The notes under the pieces were generated by a model, which saw nothing but the letters and a program-made list of their open reading frames with translations, was not told where the DNA came from and searched no databases. 64,000 nucleotides of DNA from Mayamaea pseudoterrestris. Taxonomy: Eukaryota; Bacillariophyta; Bacillariophyceae; Sellaphorales; Sellaphoraceae. Both the position numbers and the translations under genes were made by a program. Shown here piece by piece: positions 8,647 through 19,689 of the stretch (the first letter of the stretch is position 1; each line of letters begins with the position of its first letter). The DNA is taken from the NCBI GenBank assembly GCA_027923505.1, contig BROI01000023.1, positions 310,001 through 374,000 of the forward strand. The letters are read 5' to 3'.

Positions 8647-10563
8647 ATGCTCATCATTGTTCTTTTCATTATTCGCCTCCTCTGTCGAGAAGTTCAAGAC
8701 GCGAATACTCAACCCGCATATCGGCTTGCAAAAGCTCCATCAATCCGGCCATGGCTTGGGACGAGTCGTTGTCCTTTGCACCAATCATCACGGATCATTG
8801 ACAATGACAAACGCAATGTCAAGACAAATCATGTTACACCAGCTACTGCGCCAGCGGTACGTCCCACGAAACTAGATCAACCAACTCTAATTCATGGAGC
8901 TATTGTTGTCAAGACAGTGTCAGTTGCATCCGCGATTCCGCCGTCGACAACGGTTGATGAGAAGCCTTGTGTTGAAGAAAGGCTCCGTCGCTTCCGAACA
9001 TTCACTTTGCCGACCAAACAGCTTGGCAATCTTACTCTTAAAAGTCAGAGTAATGTCTCGACTAACCGTCCAGTCGATTGGGCTGCCTTGGATCCGTTTA
9101 TTGCAAATGCATCCGCAAGTCGGGACGAGCAATCCGCGACGGTTCACGAACATGCGACAAACTTCGCATCTTCTACTTCAGTTTATGACGATCAACAGCT
9201 ATACAACAATCACGGCATCCCTAGTGTCACTATGGATTCTGTTGATAAGCTTTCGGTCAGCGTCCCAGGTAAACTTATTCCGCCATTGTCGGCCCACGAC
9301 GAGGCACCAATGGGACATCAACACAAAGCGCTTGACAGTGACGGCGAGTCCGCAGATGGAACCTTGGCGTCGGAAAGATTTGTATCTGATATAAAACTTC
9401 TGGCAATTGATGAACCGGTACTTGTTGATGCACTAGTTTCGGAGCATGCTAGTGTGATATCTGACGCCATTTCTCGGTGCACCACGGAAGATTGCATTGA
9501 TGAGTTGTTGTTACAAATCCTGGAGCATGTCGTCAAGAAACGCCGACAACTCCGCTTGAGCCTAAAACACAAAATTCGGACTAATGATCTATTGCCGGAG
9601 AATCATCAAGAATTGGGCGACAAAGATTCGGAATTGTGGTCAATGGGAAATGACCAATTCAAGCTGCGAGCGGAGCGGCGCAGCGATCATGCAGCTCATC
9701 AAGACGAGAGATCGAGCACAAGTACCTTGCTTGATGACGTTCGTCTATCAGTTAATGAAACCTCTAATGCGAGTGTTGTTGGACACGCCGCAATGCTTGC
9801 CGCTGGCGACCCTGCACGCGGAGAGCGGTGTTGCTACGGATCCTACGAGGGTGACAAAACATGTGCGCATTCCTTCCCAGATCACTTGGATGACAAAATT
9901 TGCAACAGTGCCAATAATCCACCCGTCGAGCCCATGTTTCTTGACAAACGTCGGGCGATGGAAAGTACCAATCTACAGCCAACGTCCCTGGAGTCGTCTT
10001 CGCTAATAGTCAACGACGAATTCAACGGCGAGATATCCTTTGGGACTAAACTTAAGCTTGATGAAACTTCTTCAATGCGATGTGAGAATGCGTGTCGGCC
10101 CGACACGAAAGTCATGTCGAGTGGCAAAATGGTCATGCTCATTCTTATTGTTTCGGCTTACTGTGCGTTGATCTTTTTTGGTTGGGAAATCCAGTGCACA
10201 GCGGCACGGCTAACCAGTTTCCTTAGATTTCTCGTTGCCCTTCGACTTTTCGTGTTCAAGTTTGTAGCGAGTCTACTCGGCTTTGATCAGGGCAGGGTTA
10301 AGAGGGGCTTTGATTTCGACGAAGGTGATTACACGGAAGAGGAGCTTGCATGGATATGTGCTGACGGCGGCGCCGCTCGCCAAGCTTCATTGGACGAGCA
10401 ACAATTCAAGACTGACAGAGCGACTGACGAAGACCACATTCTCGGGACTGCATCGCAAACCTGTGCAAGCAGACCAACAAGTATTGGTGCAGCCAAGCTT
10501 GCACATTTTCGAGCATGTAAAGAGCACGACAGAATGGTAGAGGCTTCGCGACGTTCAGGTTGA
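8647..10563 (+). CDS. Hypothetical membrane protein
   Basis: The 638-residue product has no recognised family. The ATG at 8647 is followed by a hydrophobic leader (LIIVLFIIRLL) that could be a signal peptide or anchor. A long, hydrophilic, probably disordered region follows, with a short helical segment around residue 280-305 (VKKRRQLRLSLKHKI). Near residues 493-545 lie one or two hydrophobic segments (MVMLILIVSAYCALIFFGW and FLRFLVALRLFVFKFVASLL). The acidic tail contains YTEEELAWICADGG. No intron. The long open frame and transmembrane pattern support a real gene; the function is unknown. Confidence 0.6.
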   Translation: MLIIVLFIIRLLCREVQDANTQPAYRLAKAPSIRPWLGTSRCPLHQSSRIIDNDKRNVKTNHVTPATAPAVRPTKLDQPTLIHGAIVVKTVSVASAIPPSTTVDEKPCVEERLRRFRTFTLPTKQLGNLTLKSQSNVSTNRPVDWAALDPFIANASASRDEQSATVHEHATNFASSTSVYDDQQLYNNHGIPSVTMDSVDKLSVSVPGKLIPPLSAHDEAPMGHQHKALDSDGESADGTLASERFVSDIKLLAIDEPVLVDALVSEHASVISDAISRCTTEDCIDELLLQILEHVVKKRRQLRLSLKHKIRTNDLLPENHQELGDKDSELWSMGNDQFKLRAERRSDHAAHQDERSSTSTLLDDVRLSVNETSNASVVGHAAMLAAGDPARGERCCYGSYEGDKTCAHSFPDHLDDKICNSANNPPVEPMFLDKRRAMESTNLQPTSLESSSLIVNDEFNGEISFGTKLKLDETSSMRCENACRPDTKVMSSGKMVMLILIVSAYCALIFFGWEIQCTAARLTSFLRFLVALRLFVFKFVASLLGFDQGRVKRGFDFDEGDYTEEELAWICADGGAARQASLDEQQFKTDRATDEDHILGTASQTCASRPTSIGAAKLAHFRACKEHDRMVEASRRSG

Positions 10564-10741
10564 AAGTCATTTGGATAGGGCAACGGATGAATTGTGAGAG
10601 CCTGCGATTTATTCGATACGATATTAAAGCTGCCTTACAGGCCTTGATTTGCTCGGCGGCATCTTGAGGCGTGCACACCAACATGTGCCTTAGTCATAAA
10701 ATTAAAACAAGGATTACTGGTGCATGTCTTCGTCAGGTTAC

Positions 10742-12451
10742 CTACTGATAGACACTGGTTGCATTGCCGTTTACATAGTTGCCACTGAGCTGCTCCTTGC
10801 CGTATATTCCTTCCTCGTCATCTTCATCCTCTTCCGGCTCTTGAATGATTTGCGCCAGCGACTGAAGCCAGTCGTCGGCGCCGTCATCTTTGTCCAGGTA
10901 GCTCTTCATGGCATCCTCTGCCACGGCTTTGCGATCAATAGGTGCGACGTCCTGGGTGTCCGCAACTGAACGCCTGGTGGTATTCGAGTCACTTGTGCGT
11001 CTCCGCTCAAATCGAATTGGCCTATCGCTCGAAGTCGAATACAAGGTGGCTTGAGGAGCAGAGATAATGCCCGATTGTTCGTCGTCAGACGGATCATTAC
11101 CGGTCGGGGAGCTTTCGGCGCTGTTGCTTCCAGCTTCAGTGCTTTCCTTTGGCAATCCAATGACAGCTGCAGCTCCAAGAACACCGAGGACACCCGCCGA
11201 AGCAAGTATCGTCTGCGGAGTTGCCTTCCATTGATCTTGTTGTCGTTGCTCATGTATTTGGCGCTGCAAGGCGGCCTTGGCCACTTGCTTGCGCTCATTC
11301 GTTACTCGCTGCAATTCCTGCTGCTTATTAAATTCCGTTTCGATAGCCACTCGCTCCGCTTCATTGCGCTGATCCTTGCGATTAACTACATTTCCAGCTC
11401 GCAATTGCTGAAGTGTTTGCTGACCATGTTCCAATGTTGCCTTGTATTCGAGCGCATATGCACTGTTCGGATCGCGCCTGGCCGCAAATAGTTCGAGTGT
11501 GCGTTCCATGGTTACATCTACTCGAACCTCACCAGGCTTGTATTCCAAAACGTGGCAATCATTGTATGGTATACCAGCCATCATGGCTGAAAGAAGGGCC
11601 GGAGTCGTTCCATCGCGAAAGACAATCAAGATGGTGTCCCCACTGTAGAGCGACTCTAGCACCGACAGTTCCTGTCTCAGCCTGACTGCTTGATCCGCCA
11701 GTGTTTCCGACGGCGTTCCATCCTCGTTTGGTGGCGGCGGTTTTCCATCTTGTCCATGCGGGCCAGCTTCCTTTTGGTCCATGGCAATGATTGCGTCCGC
11801 CGTGTCGGATTGCTTGGTCATGTCCCACAATCCGATCGCTCGTGGATCCAAAAATGTATATTCTGGCATGATTCGATCGCGGCCAAGTTTTAATTGACTA
11901 GCAACAAGATTGGCAGTGTCCATGCTGGAGGCAGCCAAGGAATGAACGATCAAAGTCGGTAGCAGTGATTGCGTAGACGACTCGACGTTTGCATTCGCAA
12001 TGAGCAACTCCTGGCAAGCCTCCAAGACTTGCTCCTGTCCAAGTAGACTCAGTGCATCGTCGTTGCGGTTCGTGAGGAAGAGTGGATTGGTGGATAAAAT
12101 GTCTTGAGATTCCATCATGCTCGTTCCGCTGCGCAGAAAATGATATGTATTGTGCAGTGACCCAGGCTTGCATGGAAACATGACGAGTCCACGAGCAAGA
12201 GCTGGAGCAACAGTCTGTTGCTGAGGCAAGTACAGTGACGAAACTATTGCAAGGGAAGTAATAAAGAAAAGCCGTCGTCGTTTACATGATGCAGGAATGT
12301 TTTCGTCGTCACTCGAACATGCCATTAAGGAGTCCCGATCATTTGCGTTGCTGTTGTCAATGGTGTTTCGTCTCCTCGAAATTGTCACGCTACTCTGGAA
12401 TGCTATTGCAAAATCCACCAGTACAACTAGTAGAAGATAGCTTGCCTTCAT
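10742..12451 (-). CDS. Plastid-targeted degenerate histidine-phosphatase (PGAM-like) domain protein
   Basis: The 569-residue product begins with a signal peptide and ASAFAP-like junction (VDFAIAFQS). A second leader (RRRLFFITSLAIVSSLYLP ending PALARG) suggests sorting to the thylakoid. The central domain aligns with phosphoglycerate-mutase-like histidine phosphatases: strand 1 LVMFPCKPG, then FLRSGTS where active members have RHG, LSLLGQEQ matching LTxxGxxQ, and DTILIVFRDGTTPALLSAMM where active enzymes have a second catalytic His. Both catalytic-His positions appear replaced, so it is probably a pseudoenzyme. The C-terminal part has a coiled coil rich in Gln, Arg and Glu (about 355-405), one transmembrane segment (ILASAGVLGVLGAAAVIGL) and an acidic tail. 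No intron. Confidence 0.7.
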   Translation of the reverse strand: MKASYLLLVVLVDFAIAFQSSVTISRRRNTIDNSNANDRDSLMACSSDDENIPASCKRRRLFFITSLAIVSSLYLPQQQTVAPALARGLVMFPCKPGSLHNTYHFLRSGTSMMESQDILSTNPLFLTNRNDDALSLLGQEQVLEACQELLIANANVESSTQSLLPTLIVHSLAASSMDTANLVASQLKLGRDRIMPEYTFLDPRAIGLWDMTKQSDTADAIIAMDQKEAGPHGQDGKPPPPNEDGTPSETLADQAVRLRQELSVLESLYSGDTILIVFRDGTTPALLSAMMAGIPYNDCHVLEYKPGEVRVDVTMERTLELFAARRDPNSAYALEYKATLEHGQQTLQQLRAGNVVNRKDQRNEAERVAIETEFNKQQELQRVTNERKQVAKAALQRQIHEQRQQDQWKATPQTILASAGVLGVLGAAAVIGLPKESTEAGSNSAESSPTGNDPSDDEQSGIISAPQATLYSTSSDRPIRFERRRTSDSNTTRRSVADTQDVAPIDRKAVAEDAMKSYLDKDDGADDWLQSLAQIIQEPEEDEDDEEGIYGKEQLSGNYVNGNATSVYQ

Positions 12452-12837
12452 GCTGGCACAGACACATCAATCAGACGCATTTAAATTGCCATGGTGATGA
12501 TGGGCAGAAGGATTCCGAAAGATCGACATATCGTATACCGGTACGATCCCAAAATCAAAGTTTTTGGCACTACACTCTACATCACAGTGCCAATAACTTT
12601 GAAAATCAAAGTTTTTGGCAGTACTCTCGGACTCTCAGTACTCGAAAATCAAAGTTTTTGGCACTACTCTCTAGAGGACAGTGCAAGTAAATTGGCTGGC
12701 GCGCACTCGCATCCGCGACTCGCTTGTGACGCGCCGGAAACGGATCGCTAGCGCCGTCACTTTCATTTCGCTTCGCTCCGTGGAACATTTATATCCAAAC
12801 GAAGGAACCATCGCTCGTTTGATTCCATCAGCATAAC
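12452..12837. promoter_or_regulatory. Divergent intergenic region holding hairpin repeat cluster 2
   Basis: This 386-bp region separates the divergent starts of the PGAM-like and chromodomain-RING genes, so it should hold both promoters. It contains a TACCGGTA octamer (12536-12543) and the repeat cluster at 12551-12669, listed separately. Confidence 0.6.
12551..12669. repeat. Hairpin repeat cluster 2
   Basis: One full palindrome (12586-12622, left arm AGTGCCAATAACTTTGA, loop AAA, near-complementary right arm) is flanked on each side by a right half only: AAAATCAAAGTTTTTGGCAC at 12551 and again near 12645. The half units and full unit are nearly identical in sequence to cluster 1. Confidence 0.88.
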
Positions 12838-13386
12838 ATGCCGAAACGACGCAGCAGCAACAATGACAATGAAAGTAGAAGCAAGAACCAGCGTCGCAAA
12901 AAGACTGACAAGGATTCTCGACTAGCACCGGCGGAACATGCAGCAGCACTCGAGGATGAAGAATACGAGATTGAATCCATTCTTGATGTTCGCCTCAAGC
13001 ATGGCCGCCAAGAGTTTTTGATTCAATGGAAGGATTATCCGCCGTCATGCAATTCATGGGAGCCGCGAGCTCATCTGAACAAGGCGGCCTTGCGCAAGTT
13101 TGACGCCAAGCAGAACGACGAGGCAGAATTCAAGCAATCGCAGCAGCAGGAGGAAGAATTGGAGTGCTGCATTTGCTTTGAAGTCTTAAAGGAGCACGAC
13201 AAGGCCAAGATTGATCCATGCAGTCACCAGGATTTTTGCTTTAACTGCATTGTCACGTGGAGCAAAACCAACAAGACATGTCCATTGTGCATGACAGTCG
13301 TCACGCAAGTATTCCGTTGCAACCCTATCGTAGCAAAGACCAAGCGAGAGCGAAAGAAGGTTCTCAACAGTATCAAGATCAAGTAG
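12838..13386 (+). CDS. Chromodomain-RING finger protein
   Basis: A compact 182-residue protein. Residues 1-30 are basic and nuclear-signal-like (KRRSS, NQRRKK). Residues 42-92 form a chromodomain: YEIESILDVR, FLIQWKDYPPSCNSWEP, with the aromatic Tyr, Trp and Trp/Glu positions expected for a methyl-lysine cage. Residues 110-151 form a C3HC4 RING: C110-x2-C113, C128-x-H130, C134-x2-C137, C148-x2-C151. The RING resembles the PHRF1/TOPORS type (FCFNCIVTWS...CPLC). A Lys/Arg-rich tail follows. The architecture suggests an E3 ubiquitin ligase recruited to methylated histone tails; this is inferred from domains. No intron. Confidence 0.88.
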   Translation: MPKRRSSNNDNESRSKNQRRKKTDKDSRLAPAEHAAALEDEEYEIESILDVRLKHGRQEFLIQWKDYPPSCNSWEPRAHLNKAALRKFDAKQNDEAEFKQSQQQEEELECCICFEVLKEHDKAKIDPCSHQDFCFNCIVTWSKTNKTCPLCMTVVTQVFRCNPIVAKTKRERKKVLNSIKIK

Positions 13387-13700
13387 CGCAATGGTTCTAT
13401 GGTTTTGCCGGCGAGTTTTTGCTTCTGGAATCAAGGGACGTGGAAGACGATTGGATGCACGGTTGCACGTCAATATACGAATATAGTCGGCAGGTCGACT
13501 ATAATGCTTTTATTCTTCACTCTTGACACAATTATGCAATTTACAACTTGGACGATATGACGGTCAACGTTAGGTTACTTGTATATTGTGATAACCTTCA
13601 TCATTTTATATTTTATGATCCACTCATTGTACTCTATACAACGTAGTTCCTGATAAGCGCTGAAAGATGATTACAATCACCCTTCTTTTCCATAAACAGA
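13387..13700. other. Convergent 3' intergenic region
   Basis: AT-rich 3' flanks of the chromodomain-RING and ABC genes. No gene or repeat seen. Confidence 0.5.
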
Positions 13701-16136
13701 CTAACGCGTCACCCGCATCGAAGCCAACACGTCTGGAGGCAGCTGCCCTGCCATGGACTGCCGCTTAATAAGGTCTTGGTAGCGGGTGCATCGCGACATC
13801 AACTCACCATGATTACCAATGTCAACGATACTATGATCGTCTACCACGACAATTTGCTGCGCCCGTTGAATAGTGGAAAGGCGATGAGCCACAATCAGAA
13901 CGGTTCGTCCAACGACAGCCTTGTCAATAGCTTCCTGTACGAGGTGCTCCGACTAACGAGCAAAGCAAGCGATGAATAATGTGAGCGACACAAAGGCATG
14001 TTACGACATGAAATGACACGCAAGCGATTAGTTCACTCACCTCTGAATCCAACTGATGCGAAAAGAGTGCAAGTAACAAAGGGGTGAGTTTGACACGTCG
14101 ACGATACAGTACCACATATCGCTGCCATAAACCTACCGCACTAGTCGCCTCATCCAGCAACAAAATTCGGGGATTGACCAGCAAGGCGCGGGCGATTGCC
14201 AATCTTTGCTTTTGACCTCTGTCGTCAATGACAACAATGGAAAGGATAAGCGAAACTTACTTAACGGAGAAATGTGCGCAATCATCCATAGCACTTGTAC
14301 TTACCCGCTCAGCTTGACGCCTCGTTCGCCAACCAGCGTTTCAAATCGTTCGGGGAATGATTCGATAAACTCGTATGCGTTGGCCATTCGACAGACATCC
14401 TCAAGCTCCTTGTCGGTAACACTACGGTCGACTCCATATGTAATGTTTTCTCGACAAGTCAATCCAAATAGCGTCGGCTCCTGCTGGACAAATCCCATGG
14501 ACGAGCGCAGCCACTTCAAGTCGTAGCTACGAATGTCACGTCCGTCAATGCGAATGGATCCAGAATTAACATCGTAAAAGCGCTGCAACAAAGCCACTAC
14601 TGTACTCTTTCCTGTCCCGCTGCTGCCAACCAAGGCGGCTGTTGTATTTGCCGGAATGGTCAGCGAGAAATTTCGCAGCACTGGCGCCGTTGGACGTGAC
14701 GGATAAGAAAAAGTAACATTTTCAAATTCGACCAGTCCATGCATGCTTTCTGGCTTTACTGGCATGAGCGGGACCTCAACGTCAATCGCGGGCGTATCCA
14801 ACTCTGGGCCAGTGTCGCCGCTACAGTCCTTGCCACCGCCTGGCATGAGCATCTTGTCCGACTCTTTTGGAATCTCTGGAGTTCTCTCCAGCAAGTAAAA
14901 AATGCGTCCACTAGCACCTTGCGCTTCAATCAATTGCTGTATATACCGACTCGTCTGTCCCAACGAACCTCCAATCTGAAAAATGTAGCTCTGAAAAGCT
15001 GTCAACGCTCCAAGCGTAATTTGACCCGTCGCCACTTGCTTGAAACCAAACCAAAGCGACAAGTACAAGCTTCCAAAACCAAAACCGAAAATGAGTGTAT
15101 AAAAACCACTTGCGACAATGCTTTTGAAAAAGCCCACACTATATGTTGTCGGCTGCAACTTGTGCCGCACTGGCCACCAGTACTTGTACATGGCTGGATT
15201 GCCAATGTACGTTTGGTAGCGTGTGCGCTCCCGATCTTCCGCGGCAAAGGACTGCACCGTCCGCATAGCCCCAAGCGCCTCGGTGCTATGCGTCTGCGCC
15301 AATCCAAGTACGTCTTGGTATTGCTTGGAGAGACGGCCCATGAGCTTGCCGAATGGCATGGCCAAGCAAAAAATGATGAAAATGAATCCAAGCGTCACTC
15401 CAGCGAGCGACGGCGATATCCAAAACATTAGCGCGAGTGAAACAATTGCCTTGACGACACCAACGACGCATTCCGGAACACTCAAGCTGGTTGCTTGCTG
15501 CAACAGTGTTGTGTCGGACGACAGTCGACTCACTAATTCCCCAGTCTTGTGCGCATCAAAAAAGGCAATGTCCTGTGACAATATGCACGAATACAATTGG
15601 TTTCTGAGCCGCGCCACGACGCGCTCCCCAACGGCATTCATAATGCTGGTTCGCAGAAAGGACGCGACTACACCAGAAAAATGCAAGATCAAGACAAGTC
15701 CCATGACTCGATTAATTTGAGCCATGGTGTTTGTGAGTGCCGGATCAACCAGGAAATTGTATGCTTGCGCAAGAAGCAATGGTGTAATGAGCGTCAATGC
15801 TTCGGCGGCAACCATGAGGATCAAAGCGACAAATAGCATGGGAAACTCAGGACGAGCCAAGTAAAGAATCTTGGAGAGTGGAGGCAACGGAGTCTTGTCG
15901 GAAACGGCTGCTGGAGTCCCTTCCATTTCCTTTTCTGGAGTCGACGAAGATGAATGAGTCGATGCCGCTTTGATTGATTCATCCGAAGGAGCATTGATAT
16001 CGTCATGACCGGACGTGTCAACTGGCGATTCAATGTCTTGATTGCTCTCATTGTCTAGCTTCTTCGCGGCAGGCAATGCATCATTGTATTCTTGTTCAAT
16101 GGTAGTCGCATCTGTCGAGGAAGTTTCATTCATCAT
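13701..16136 (-). CDS. ABC half-transporter (ABCB/TAP type), four exons including a 12-nt microexon
   Basis: Exons on the minus strand: 16136-14305, 14218-14137, 14052-14041 and 13952-13701; introns of 86, 84 and 88 nt. The spliced product is 725 residues. An acidic Ser-rich N-terminal 95 residues precede an ABC type-1 membrane domain with about six helices, then one nucleotide-binding domain: Walker [11 protein letters not shown]-loop [11 protein letters not shown], signature LSGGQKQR (split by intron 1), Walker [12 protein letters not shown]-loop LDSE, H-loop VAHRLST. The D-loop is supplied only by the 12-nt exon TTGGATTCAGAG, flanked by CAG and GTGAGT. Half-transporters of this type dimerise to export peptides, lipids or conjugates. 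No clear organelle leader is seen. Substrate unknown. Confidence 0.93.
14041..14052 (-). other. 12-nt microexon coding LDSE
   Basis: On the minus strand the sequence reads CAG, then TTGGATTCAGAG, then GTGAGT. Including it restores the conserved [17 protein letters not shown] stretch of the ABC nucleotide-binding domain in frame; skipping it keeps the frame but deletes the D-loop. Confidence 0.9.
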
Positions 16137-17331
16137 GGCGGCGGCAATAGTTGCAGCAGCAACAATCAACACTATTGCGTCGCGTCCAGTTCAAAACAAT
16201 TCAGTAGACGTGTGAGTGCAGTTGCGAGCAAGTACAGTATAATAGTACCGTTAGCGTGCTTGCGATGGTTTGTAGTCGGAAGGATGAGCAATGAATGTGT
16301 CAGTCGGGCGAAGGCGAGAATCGACAGGAAGCATGATGAAACGTCGCATCGGTTCACGTTGTAACCAGTGCGACTCGATTTGGCGATACGTACGACTGAT
16401 TACTGTACTGCACCTTTACTGCTCAGGCTCCAAGTGGCTGCCGTTATTCATATAGTGTGCTACGCCTGTCACTAACTTACATGAACATTGATAGCAATAT
16501 AGCAAGCTTTCTCGTAAAGGTCAGGGGAACGCCAAAATACCCGCCAGGAATCAATCGTGGTGCCTCGTGTAGTTTTTGCAGCTTGAACGAGAGTCCCACG
16601 CTAAAGTGACAGCTTTACGAGCAAGATTTTGCAGGCTGCCAACCAACAGATCGATGAGCTCTTGTGCTTGCCGCGTGTTGTAATAATGCGGCGAAAGACT
16701 GGCAAAAGACGGCGGTACCGGTGAATGATCTTTGCACACTCGTTTGTTAGCATAGGTGCCCGCTTTAACGGGACGATACGTTTGGTCGTGCCGTTTTCCA
16801 TCTGCCTGATTGTAAATTCGTCTGCGTGTAGCTCTACATGTTTGGCAAAACGACTGATACGTCACATAGCTCATCGTGGGCTTTCGCTGGACGCTGAAGA
16901 GGCCACCCTAGCAATTTTCTCTTGGAGACGATCGACAAGTTTTGACGCTTCTTGGTCGTGTACGTTTCCGCGTCAACAAGCATGCGGTAAGACGGTCCTG
17001 GTGAGTTTCGTCAGACTCGGCGTTTTCTCTGGGCAGAAAGGGACTGGCCGTTTTGCCCAGACTCCAATTTCCCCCAACTCTCGAGCTGCATTTTAATTTT
17101 CCCATCCGGTCACATGAATTGTCTGCGCGTCCACCAGACACTCGCAACATTCGTCGCCCTACCTTTGGGTCTCATTGGGGGCGACTCTGGCGGTTTATCA
17201 GCAGTCCGGATTGTTGATGCGCAAACCGATAGGAATAGTCACACCGGTACACCGGAGTCGCGCTCCGACAAACGTAGGCGGCTGCCGACGTGCATGGCAA
17301 AACGAAAACGCACACACCACACAAAGTCACC
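16137..17331. other. Intergenic between divergent ABC and GlnRS genes
   Basis: About 1.2 kb with only short open frames that show no family resemblance. It should hold both promoters. I see no repeat array or RNA gene. Confidence 0.5.
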
Positions 17332-19689
17332 ATGGCCTCGACGGAACCTCCTCCCCCTGCGGCTGCTCCGGAAGGGAACGAGTACTCGTCGGTGGCGTTG
17401 AATGCCCGAGAATTGGAATGGGCCATCAATTCGCCTGAACTAGTGGCGGAACACAAGAAGATCAATGGTCCCATCGTTCGAACAAGGTGAGTGTCTCAAG
17501 TCTCAACACGAGAGCTATAGTATTGAGAATTTATAATGCCGTCGAATCGACTACATCTTACATCTTTTAATATTCACGCTCCCATTGTGTCCATTGACCT
17601 TTAGGTAAGTTTTAAGGGAGACAAGATTTCTATGAGCGATCTTGTTTTCCATGTCATTCACTATTCACTCACTGATTGCTGCGCACTCACTCATTACTTC
17701 TCGCTCTTCCCTGTCATCATTTCATTTTGACGCAGATTCCCTCCCGAACCAAATGGTTTCTTACACGTCGGGCATGCCAAGAGCATGAACATGAACTTTT
17801 CACTAGCCTTTGACAAGCTTGGTGTACCGCTTGAACATCGTCGGACCATTTTTCGCTACGACGACACCAATCCAGATGCAGAATCGCCTGAGTACATTGA
17901 CTCGCTTCGCCGGGACGTTGAATACCTTGGATGGACTCCGGAAAGGACTACCTACTCGAGTGACAACTTTCAGCAGCTACATGACTTTGCTGTGCAACTA
18001 ATTCGCACTGGACATGCCTACGTTTGCGACATGACCAAGGCAGAAATGGAGGTGCAGCGCGAATTGGCCATGCGACGAGCCAATGCAAGAAACTCGGGCA
18101 AGGATCCAGACCTTGAACATCCCATTCTAGATTCAAATATCTTACCTGGCCGCAATCGAAATACCAGCGTTCAACGCAACTTGGATTTGTTTGAACGCAT
18201 GCGTCTTGGTTGCTTTGACGAGGGCACGTACACCTTGCGACTAAAGATGGACTTTGAAGCGGCTAATCCAAACATGTACGACTTGGTCGCCTACCGCATC
18301 CGATACACGACTCATCCGCATGCGGGCGATGGCTGGTGCATTTATCCCAATTACGACTTTACGCATGGAATTTGCGATTCGCTCGAGCACATTGACTATA
18401 GTATATGCACCTTGGAATTCGAGTCGAGGCGTGAACCGTACTTTTGGATTTTGCATGTACTCAACTTGTTTCGCCCCAAGGTTTACGAAATGAGTCGACT
18501 CAACTTGCAGTACACGGTCTTGTCCAAGCGCCGGTTGCTCAAGTTGGTAGACGCCAAGCATGTACGAGGATGGGACGATCCTCGCATGCCAACCATTTCC
18601 GGTATGCGGCGACGTGGCTATACAAAGGAAATTATCAACTCATTCTGCAACGACGTGGGAGCGACGCGAGCGAGCAATGTCGTCGAAATGACCAAGCTTA
18701 GTCAAACGGCACGATTGCACTTGGCAATTTCTTGCCCTCGCGCCATGGCGGCGTTGGATCCAATTAAGGTTGTGATCACCAATCATTCGGAGGTTGCCGG
18801 TGGCACAGACACGAGTCTGCGTGTATTCACAGTTGCAAATAGTCCGACGGATGATACCATGGGGTCACATACCATCGAGTTGACGGAAACAATCTACATT
18901 GATGCGAGTGACTTTCGCCTGAAAGATTCGCCGCAATACTATGGACTCGCTCCAAACAAGGCGGTTGGAATCAAGTACCATGGAGGCAACTTGTGCTGCA
19001 ACGATGTCAAGCTTGACGACAGTGGCAAGGTTGTGGAGCTGGTTTGCCACTTGGACGTGGCCGCAGATCGCGTAAAGCCAAAGTCATACATTTCGTGGGT
19101 ACCAAATAACAGCATCAAGGCGGAGGTTCGTCTATACGACAATCTGTTTTCTGTTCCAGAACCATCAGATCTTTGGGAGGATGAGCTTAATCCAGCGTCG
19201 GAAGTCGTTTACGAGAATGCTTTGGTGGATCCGTTTGTTCGACAGTTGATGGCTGGCTGCAAGGTCGACAAGTGGAGGTCCAATACGGCTTTGCAGTTTG
19301 AGCGTCTTGGTTATTTTGTTGTTGATTACGATACAACGTATAACTCTGAAGTGAACGACGGCAAGCTCGTCTTTAATTGCACCGTCAGCTTGAAGGAGGA
19401 GGTCGCCAAGAAGAAGCTTAATGCTGACGAGGAAGCCAAGCTCGAGGCTCGACGCAATCAGGCGCATAAGGATTTGGAAGCCAAGGAGATTCGCATGAAA
19501 ATTGCTCCGGCTGATTTCTTTCGCTTGGCTGAGGAGTTCAAGGGGCGCTTTGGCAAGTACGACGAATCGGGCATGCCGACGCATGACATTGACGGTACGG
19601 AACTGACCAAGAGTATGCTGAAGAAGCTAGAAAAAGAGAAGCAAAAGCACATTAAGCAACTAAGCAAGTGGAACCAGGGCGAGAAGTAG
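17332..19689 (+). CDS. QARS1: Glutaminyl-tRNA synthetase
   Basis: Two exons, 17332-17486 and 17736-19689, with a 249-nt intron whose ends give R-F-P-P across the junction. The 702-residue product has the class I GlnRS signature FPPEPNGFLHVGHAKS (HIGH motif as HVGH), FRYDDTNPDAESPEYIDS, CIYPNYDFTHGICDS, CTLEFESRREPYFWIL, the KMSKS equivalent VLSKRRLL, and GWDDPRMPTISGMRRRGYT. The C-terminal half is the beta-barrel anticodon-binding region, ending in a Lys/Glu-rich tail. The short N-terminal extension lacks the YqeY-like domain of animal enzymes and shows no organelle leader, so a cytosolic role is likely. It charges tRNA-Gln. Confidence 0.96.
17600..17610 (+). promoter_or_regulatory. Possible recursive splice site inside the GlnRS intron
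   Basis: Within the intron, CCTTTAG is followed immediately by GTAAGT: a 3' splice site joined to a strong 5' splice site with a zero-length exon. It would divide the 249-nt intron into pieces of 118 and 131 nt, close to the sizes of other introns here. Confidence 0.4.
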
